From assembly GCA_021200955.1 (NCBI GenBank), contig JAJQFU010000112.1, positions 1 to 57,333 of the forward strand: a stretch of DNA of 57,333 nucleotides, given 5' to 3'. The stretch is from Clostridiales bacterium. Lineage in GTDB: Bacteria; Bacillota; Clostridia; Lachnospirales; CAG-274. Below are positions 52,503-57,333 of the stretch, piece by piece. A program made the translations under genes and the position numbers. Below the pieces are notes generated by a model. That model had not been told where the DNA came from. It searched no databases and worked only from the letters and a program-made list of their open reading frames with translations. The stretch's first letter is position 1. Each line of letters starts with the position of its first letter.

Positions 52503-53495
52503 ATGGCTTTTTTAGACACAATTAAAGAAAGAGCAAAGGCAAACAAAAAGACAATTGTTTTGCCCGAATCTATGGACAAGAGAACTTTTGCCGCTGCCGA
52601 GCAGATTTTGAAGGAAGGTCTTGCTAACCTTATTATCATAGGCACACCCGAAGAAATCGCAGAAAACGGCGCAGGCTATGACATAAGCGGAGCAACAATA
52701 GTTGACCCCTTTAACGACCCCAACAAGCAGAAATATGTTGACAAATTCGTTGAGCTCAGAAGCAAGAAGGGCGTAACCCCCGAAATCGCAGCTAAAACTA
52801 TGGAAGACGATTATATGTATTATGCCTGCCTTATGTGTAAATGCGGAGACGCAGACGGTGCTGTTTCAGGTGCTTGCCACTCAACAGGCAACACAATCCG
52901 CCCCGCTTTGCAGCTTCTTAAGACAAAGCCCGGTATCAGCAGCGTTTCAGGCTATTTCCTTATGGAAGTTCCCAACTGCGACTTAGGCGAAAACGGTCTT
53001 TTCGTATTTGCAGACTGCGCAGTAAACACTGACTTCGATGCATCCAAGCTTGCAGAAATCGCAGAGCTTTCAGCTGAAAGCTTCAAGATGCTGGTTGGCA
53101 AAGAGCCCAAGGTTGCTATGCTTTCATATTCTTCAAAGGGCAGCGCAGCTCACGCAGACGTTACAAAGGTTGCAGACGCAGTTAAGCTTGTTAAGGAAAA
53201 ATGCCCCGATTTGGCAGTAGACGGCGAGCTTCAGCTTGACGCAGCTTTGGTTGAAAGCGTTGGTCAGAGCAAAGCACCCGGAAGCCCCGTAGCAGGCAAG
53301 GCAAACACTCTCGTATTCCCCAGTCTCGAAGCAGGCAACATAGGCTATAAGCTTGTTCAGCGTCTCGCTAAGGCTGAAGCATACGGCCCCGTTCTTCAGG
53401 GTCTTTCAATGCCCGTAAACGACCTTTCAAGAGGCTGCTTCGCAGAGGACATCGTAGGCGTTGTTGCTATAACAGCCGTTCAGGCTCAGCTTTAA
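52503..53495 (+). CDS. pta: Phosphate acetyltransferase
   Basis: Converts acetyl-CoA and phosphate to acetyl phosphate and CoA. The 330-residue length is the short catalytic form. Blocks: VLPESMDKRTFAAAEQILKE, ADGAVSGACHSTGNTIRPAL and the C-terminal VLQGLSMPVNDLSRGCFAED. ATG at 52503 with AAGGGAG ten bases upstream; the longer frame from 52485 would bury it. It is followed by ackA after 28 bases, the classical acetate-forming, ATP-yielding pair. Confidence 0.97.
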   Translation: MAFLDTIKERAKANKKTIVLPESMDKRTFAAAEQILKEGLANLIIIGTPEEIAENGAGYDISGATIVDPFNDPNKQKYVDKFVELRSKKGVTPEIAAKTMEDDYMYYACLMCKCGDADGAVSGACHSTGNTIRPALQLLKTKPGISSVSGYFLMEVPNCDLGENGLFVFADCAVNTDFDASKLAEIAELSAESFKMLVGKEPKVAMLSYSSKGSAAHADVTKVADAVKLVKEKCPDLAVDGELQLDAALVESVGQSKAPGSPVAGKANTLVFPSLEAGNIGYKLVQRLAKAEAYGPVLQGLSMPVNDLSRGCFAEDIVGVVAITAVQAQL

Positions 53496-53523
53496 TAATA
53501 CATATAAAGGAGATTAAAAACCT

Positions 53524-54714
53524 ATGAAGATTTTAGTTTTAAACTGCGGCAGCTCATCTCTTAAATATCAGCTTATAGATATGGATACAAACGATGTTAT
53601 GGCTGTAGGTCTTTGCGAAAGAATAGGCATCGACGGCAGACTTAAGCACGAAGCAGGGGACAAGGAATTTATAAGCGAAGATCCCCTTCCCGATCATGAC
53701 GCAGCCGTAACAGCTGTTATGAACGCCCTTTTGGACAAAGACCACGGCGTAATTTCAGACATTTCCGAAATCGGCGGCGTAGGCCACAGAGTTGTCCACG
53801 GCGGCGAAAGCTTTGCTTCCTCAGTTATTATTACACCCGAGGTTAAGGCAGCTATTCAGGACTGCTCAAAGCTTGCTCCTCTTCACAACCCCGCAAACCT
53901 TATCGGTATCAATGCTTGCGAAAAGCTTATGCCCGGCGTTAAGCAGGTTGCCGTTTTCGACACAGCCTTCCACCAGACTATGCCCGAAAAGGCTTATCTC
54001 TACGGTCTGCCCTACGAGCTTTATGAAAAGCATAAAATCCGTAAATACGGCTTCCACGGCACAAGCCACAAATATGTAACACAGAAATGTGCTGAGCTTA
54101 TGGGCAAGCCTGTTGACGAAATCAACATTATTACCTGTCACTTAGGCAACGGCGGTTCTCTTGCAGCTGTTAAAAACGGCAAGTGCGTAGACACAACTAT
54201 GGGTCTTACACCTCTCGCAGGTATCATTATGGGTACACGCTGCGGCGACATCGACCCCGCTATCGTAAACTTCCTTATGGAAGCAGAAGGCTTAAGCGGC
54301 AAAGAGGTTGACAACATTATGAACAAGCAGTCAGGCGTTTTGGGTCTTTCAGGGGTTTCTTCAGACTTCCGTGACCTTGACGCAGCTGCATCAGAGGGCA
54401 ACAAGAGAGCAAAAATCGCTCTTGACGCTTTCCACTACAGAGTTGCTAAGTTCATCGGCGAATATCTCGTTGCCATAAACGGCGCAGACGCTATCGTATT
54501 CACAGCCGGTATCGGCGAAAACTCAGGCTCTACAAGAAAGGCTATCTGCGACTACCTTTCATTCTTGGGCGTTGAGCTTGACCCCGAAAAGAACAGCCAG
54601 AGAGGCAAGGCTCAGATGATTTCCGTTGAAAGCTCGCCTATTAAGGTTTATGTTATCCCCACAAACGAAGAGCTTATGATCGCTCAGGATACAAACAGAC
54701 TTATCAACGGCTGA
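53524..54714 (+). CDS. ackA: Acetate kinase
   Basis: Transfers phosphate from acetyl phosphate to ADP, making acetate and ATP. The 396 residues show the ASKHA fold: [17 protein letters not shown] (signature 1), [51 protein letters not shown] and [20 protein letters not shown] before ATG. Second gene of the pta-ackA operon, terminated by a strong hairpin. Codon choice in both genes is biased (many GCA/CTT), as expected for high expression. Confidence 0.98.
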   Translation: MKILVLNCGSSSLKYQLIDMDTNDVMAVGLCERIGIDGRLKHEAGDKEFISEDPLPDHDAAVTAVMNALLDKDHGVISDISEIGGVGHRVVHGGESFASSVIITPEVKAAIQDCSKLAPLHNPANLIGINACEKLMPGVKQVAVFDTAFHQTMPEKAYLYGLPYELYEKHKIRKYGFHGTSHKYVTQKCAELMGKPVDEINIITCHLGNGGSLAAVKNGKCVDTTMGLTPLAGIIMGTRCGDIDPAIVNFLMEAEGLSGKEVDNIMNKQSGVLGLSGVSSDFRDLDAAASEGNKRAKIALDAFHYRVAKFIGEYLVAINGADAIVFTAGIGENSGSTRKAICDYLSFLGVELDPEKNSQRGKAQMISVESSPIKVYVIPTNEELMIAQDTNRLING

Positions 54715-54742
54715 TTTAAGCCTTTATAAAACATAAATTCCA

Positions 54743-54786
54743 AAGAGGATTTTTTCTCATACAAAGGAGAGAAAATCCTCTTTTTT
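54743..54786 (+). terminator. Terminator of pta-ackA
   Basis: AAGAGGATTTT ... AAATCCTCTT stem, then TTTTTT. Confidence 0.9.
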
Positions 54787-54831
54787 ATCTTTACCCGAAG
54801 CTTACAAAAATATTAAATATTGTTAAAATCA

Positions 54832-54860
54832 TTGACTTTAAACACAAAGGATTTTATAAT
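54832..54860 (+). promoter_or_regulatory. Promoter of the paralogous secreted protein genes
   Basis: TTGACT, exactly 17 bases, TATAAT: near-consensus sigma-A promoter, 43 bases before the first ATG. Confidence 0.75.
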
Positions 54861-54902
54861 TATTATATAGAAGAAAATTTGATTTCGGGAGGTGTATATT
54901 TT

Positions 54903-55556
54903 ATGAAAAGACTTTTTGCGTTTATAACTGCGGTGATAATGTTGTTTACGGTTAATGTCTGTGCCGAAACGGAAAACAGAGAAACAGAAGAGGTTTATAA
55001 GATCAGAGAATATGATATAGGCGACGGCATAACTATATTTCAAAACTCCGACAAAAAATGGGGTGCCTGCGGAAATGGATTTTATATAGAAGCCGAATAT
55101 TATCTTCCGTGTATGCTTGATAATTATTATGAATATGACGGAGTTTTTACATTGGCACTCAGTGCAGATCAGGCAATAAGTGCGGAATATCCCGAACAAG
55201 CCTCTCAAACCTATTTTGTATTCAACAATAAAGGCGAGCTTATAAAAACCCTTACTTATACCGCTGCTGATTTTCAGGCGGAAAAACCTTGCGGCTGCAC
55301 ATTTTCATTTATTACGTCAACAGGTGCAATAGGCTCAAATATAATTTTCGGCGGTATGCCTGCATATTACGAAACCTCAATACTTACGCAATATATAAAA
55401 AGATTATACAGCGAGAATATAGCCGGTGAAGGATATTACGGAATACGACCTTATGCAGGCGTTGGCTTTACGGCAGTCGAAAATGAAACAGACAAAAAAT
55501 GTATTCTTAATCCTGACGGAAGCTTTAAAGAGTATATTGAAGAAGAAAACGGCTGA
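54903..55556 (+). CDS. Secreted protein of unknown function, copy A
   Basis: A 217-residue protein with a signal peptide (KRLFAFITAVIMLFTVNVCA, cleavage after CA). The mature part contains repeats resembling WG-type or propeller-like motifs (DGITIFQNSDKKWGACGNGF, then YFVFNNKGELIKTLTYTAAD). It ends with CILNPDGSFKEYIEEENG. No family was recognised. GGGAGGTG RBS. The next gene is a close paralogue (same signal peptide and FN/SKGELIKTLTY), 28 bases downstream and co-transcribed. Confidence 0.8.
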   Translation: MKRLFAFITAVIMLFTVNVCAETENRETEEVYKIREYDIGDGITIFQNSDKKWGACGNGFYIEAEYYLPCMLDNYYEYDGVFTLALSADQAISAEYPEQASQTYFVFNNKGELIKTLTYTAADFQAEKPCGCTFSFITSTGAIGSNIIFGGMPAYYETSILTQYIKRLYSENIAGEGYYGIRPYAGVGFTAVENETDKKCILNPDGSFKEYIEEENG

Positions 55557-55584
55557 TAATCTTATGTTTTCGGAGGTGGTTTAT

Positions 55585-56268
55585 ATGAAAAGATTTTTTG
55601 CGTTTATAACTGCTTTGATAATGTTGTTTACAGTTAATGTCTGCGCCGAAACGGAAAGCAGCGAAAAAACAGAGATAGAGATAGTAAGAACTATAACTTT
55701 AAACTGCGGTGTGAACCTGTATGAAACCTCTGAGGGTACTTGGGGAGCCTACGGAGATAACTTTAAAATAGCTCCTCTTTATTATTTGCCCTTTGAACAC
55801 TATTATGATTTTGATAATACGTTTGTATTGGCAGCAAAGGACTCTTACATATTAATGAAAGATTATAATCCCGATAACACTTATTATGTTTTCAACAGCA
55901 AAGGCGAGCTTATAAAAACATTAACCTACAGTATTGATGATGTTTTAGCGGAAGAACCCCACAATTTGGAAATTAAGTATGTTTCTGTTCTGACTGCGTA
56001 CGGCTCAAACCTAATAGTTTATGAGTATACGGGAAAACGCGATAATATCTACGGTTTATCCCCAAGCTATATTAAACGGCTTTACAGCGAAAAGGTTTCA
56101 GACGGCTATTATTCAATATGGAAATATGAGGACGGCGAAAACGGTGAATTTCGGGCAATAGAAAAAGAAACTTTTCGCCGGTGCATACTTAACGCAGACG
56201 GAAGCTTTAAAGAATATATATTAAATGATGACGGAAGCTATAAGGTGTTCAGCTGGTACAGTTATTAA
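55585..56268 (+). CDS. Secreted protein of unknown function, copy B
   Basis: A 227-residue paralogue of the preceding gene, with an almost identical signal peptide (KRFFAFITALIMLFTVNVCA) and shared YYVFNSKGELIKTLTYSIDD and RRCILNADGSFKEYI. The middle differs freely, and the C-terminus has an additional NDDGSYKVFSWYSY repeat of the preceding phrase. CGGAGGTG before ATG; a longer frame from 55426 overlaps copy A and is not used. Probably exported; function unknown. Confidence 0.8.
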   Translation: MKRFFAFITALIMLFTVNVCAETESSEKTEIEIVRTITLNCGVNLYETSEGTWGAYGDNFKIAPLYYLPFEHYYDFDNTFVLAAKDSYILMKDYNPDNTYYVFNSKGELIKTLTYSIDDVLAEEPHNLEIKYVSVLTAYGSNLIVYEYTGKRDNIYGLSPSYIKRLYSEKVSDGYYSIWKYEDGENGEFRAIEKETFRRCILNADGSFKEYILNDDGSYKVFSWYSY

Positions 56269-56330
56269 ACCTTCCCGAGCCGATTTTACGGCACGTAATA
56301 TTTGTAAAGTAAAATAGAAGCTTATATTAG

Positions 56331-56363
56331 AAAAGGTGCAGTGGTTAGTTCGCTGCACCTTTT
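56331..56363 (+). terminator. Bidirectional terminator
   Basis: AAAAGGTGCAG / CTGCACCTTTT with an 11-base loop, between the convergent secreted-protein and Rpn genes. Confidence 0.85.
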
Positions 56364-56395
56364 ACATATAGTTATTCATTAGCTATTACATATAT

Positions 56396-57307
56396 TTATT
56401 CATTGGCTAATTGAACATTGTTTAACAAGCGTTCTTTGATTTCGTTAATTTTTTCCAAAGAAAAGTTTGAAATTGTGCTGATTAATGAAGGTTCAAGATT
56501 ATTTTTTATCATTTCGATAACTATAGCCTCCTTGCCCTTAGCTTCGCCTATAGCTTGACCCAGTGCTTCACCCCGTGCTTCACTCTCTTTTTTAATATCA
56601 CGTATATACATTTCGTAAATCTCGTCCTGACTGTATAAACTAATCATAATATCTGCGACCTCCTTTTCATGCTCCTTAAGAAATTCTTTCAGAATATCAT
56701 AGCTTTCACAAATTCTTAATGTTTCCTCAATTGCTTTTCTTGTATATCCGTATGCTATAACCTGTTTATCAAGAACCTTAGTAAACAAAATATACTGCTC
56801 AATAATACCCTCGCTGTTCTTCTCGGTGATTACTTTAACTCTTACTTCTATAGCAGTCTCTTCACCGCCGAAAAATTCTTCCGACAATATCAAAAAATCT
56901 TTATCCGTTTTAGTGTCACAGCTGAAAATGACATATAACTCCGGTTTGGGGATTTTTACCGGCTTCATTCCATACAGGTTCTGCTCAGTTTCCTTAAAAT
57001 GCTCTTGATAAGTATGGGCAAGGTACATAAAGCTTCTCACGACGATATTAACAGATGCAGTAGACTGGGCTTCCACAAGAATAAACAGTTTGTCTTTAAC
57101 GGAAAACCCTAAATCGTTCGTTATATCCTTTAGGAATATAGTCTCAAGGGTGATTGTCTTTAAATCCTCTTCAGTTGTTAAGTTATCTTCCGGGTGCAAA
57201 GCCTGATACAGCTGTAAGAGATATTTCTTTTCACGAAACAGCCTTGTGAACACAGTGTCTTTTATGTTTCTTTTAGCACCGAAACCCGCAGCTTCTTTTA
57301 ACTCCAT
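56396..57307 (-). CDS. Rpn family recombination-promoting nuclease / PD-(D/E)XK transposase-like protein
   Basis: A 303-residue protein of the Rpn (RpnA-like, formerly transposase_31/PDDEXK_2) family. The N-terminal PD-(D/E)XK nuclease domain shows NIKDTVFTRLFREKKYLLQL and FILVEAQSTASVNIVVRSFM (E-x-Q of the catalytic core). The C-terminal part ends in the low-complexity ARGEALGQAIGEAKGKEA linker and an IKNNLEPSLISTISNFSLEK helix typical of these proteins. RpnA nucleases are linked to RecA-independent recombination; in many Firmicutes they occur as multicopy families. ATG with TTGGGAG upstream. Confidence 0.88.
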   Translation of the reverse strand: MELKEAAGFGAKRNIKDTVFTRLFREKKYLLQLYQALHPEDNLTTEEDLKTITLETIFLKDITNDLGFSVKDKLFILVEAQSTASVNIVVRSFMYLAHTYQEHFKETEQNLYGMKPVKIPKPELYVIFSCDTKTDKDFLILSEEFFGGEETAIEVRVKVITEKNSEGIIEQYILFTKVLDKQVIAYGYTRKAIEETLRICESYDILKEFLKEHEKEVADIMISLYSQDEIYEMYIRDIKKESEARGEALGQAIGEAKGKEAIVIEMIKNNLEPSLISTISNFSLEKINEIKERLLNNVQLANE

Positions 57308-57333
57308 ACTCCCAACCTTCTTTCTTTTACACT

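Noticed and set aside
1..57333. CRISPR arrays, tRNA or rRNA genes
   Set aside because: No regularly spaced repeats, no cloverleaf with CCA-adjacent T-arm consensus and no rRNA core motifs were noticed; a covariance-model scan (tRNAscan/Infernal) would be needed to exclude a tRNA completely.

Overview
The window looks like chromosome of an anaerobic, low-to-moderate GC Clostridia (Bacillota). The evidence is: strong AGGAGG-type ribosome binding sites with many TTG/GTG starts, sigma-A promoters, the proB/5-FCL/proA and pta-ackA gene orders, copper-amine-oxidase-N and SLH-type surface domains, and a dockerin-bearing pectate lyase. The last points to a pectin-using gut or fermenter species. A Monoglobus-like or Oscillospirales relative is my guess only; no rRNA or tRNA is present to test it.

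Layout. 1-9.5 kb: minus-strand housekeeping genes (proline synthesis proB/5-FCL/proA, a MurJ/SpoVB-type flippase, typA behind a long structured leader, a lipoprotein, DUF951, mscS, a secreted copper-amine-oxidase-N protein). 9.6-10.0 kb: a compact candidate type I toxin-antitoxin locus (20-residue hydrophobic peptide plus convergent antisense RNA). 10.1-12.2 kb: transketolase. 12.3-20.1 kb: a magnesium transport island (two MgtA-type P-ATPases, a winged-helix regulator, MgtC, a 49-residue membrane peptide) with a decayed serine recombinase on one side and a decayed tyrosine integrase on the other. 20.2-25.6 kb: a restriction-modification pair in which the methyltransferase is split by a nine-G tract, so it is probably phase variable. 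25.8-29.9 kb: a TetR gene divergent from an apparent operon of nitroreductase, cysteine-cluster protein, two tandem sirtuins with the catalytic His replaced by Gln, and a bacterial PARG-type macrodomain protein. I read this as an ADP-ribosylation writer/eraser system.

30.0-32.1 kb is decayed: LysR and aldo/keto reductase fragments joined head to head, an SLH remnant, and a hairpin repeat that also occurs at 12.2 kb. 32.1-41.3 kb: a LysR gene divergent from a long array (sugar acetyltransferase, Ntn hydrolase lipoprotein, AMP-ligase-like enzyme, three cyclophilin-like secreted proteins, DUF3737 beta-helix, FMN reductase, MalY-type lyase). 41.3-43.5 kb: a broken alpha/beta hydrolase joined to a broken IS1634-like transposase. 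43.6-46.2 kb: a copper ATPase with a C-terminal second metal-binding domain that has its own ribosome binding site (nested copZ). 46.3-57.3 kb: dockerin pectate lyase, L-lactate dehydrogenase, TmcAL, pta-ackA (acetate and ATP from acetyl-CoA), a paralogous pair of secreted proteins, and an Rpn-family nuclease.

The most interesting candidates are the TetR-linked sirtuin/PARG operon, the small toxin-antitoxin locus, the phase-variable methyltransferase, the nested copZ and the typA leader element. Family assignments come from reading the translated sequences against remembered family motifs; no search was run.
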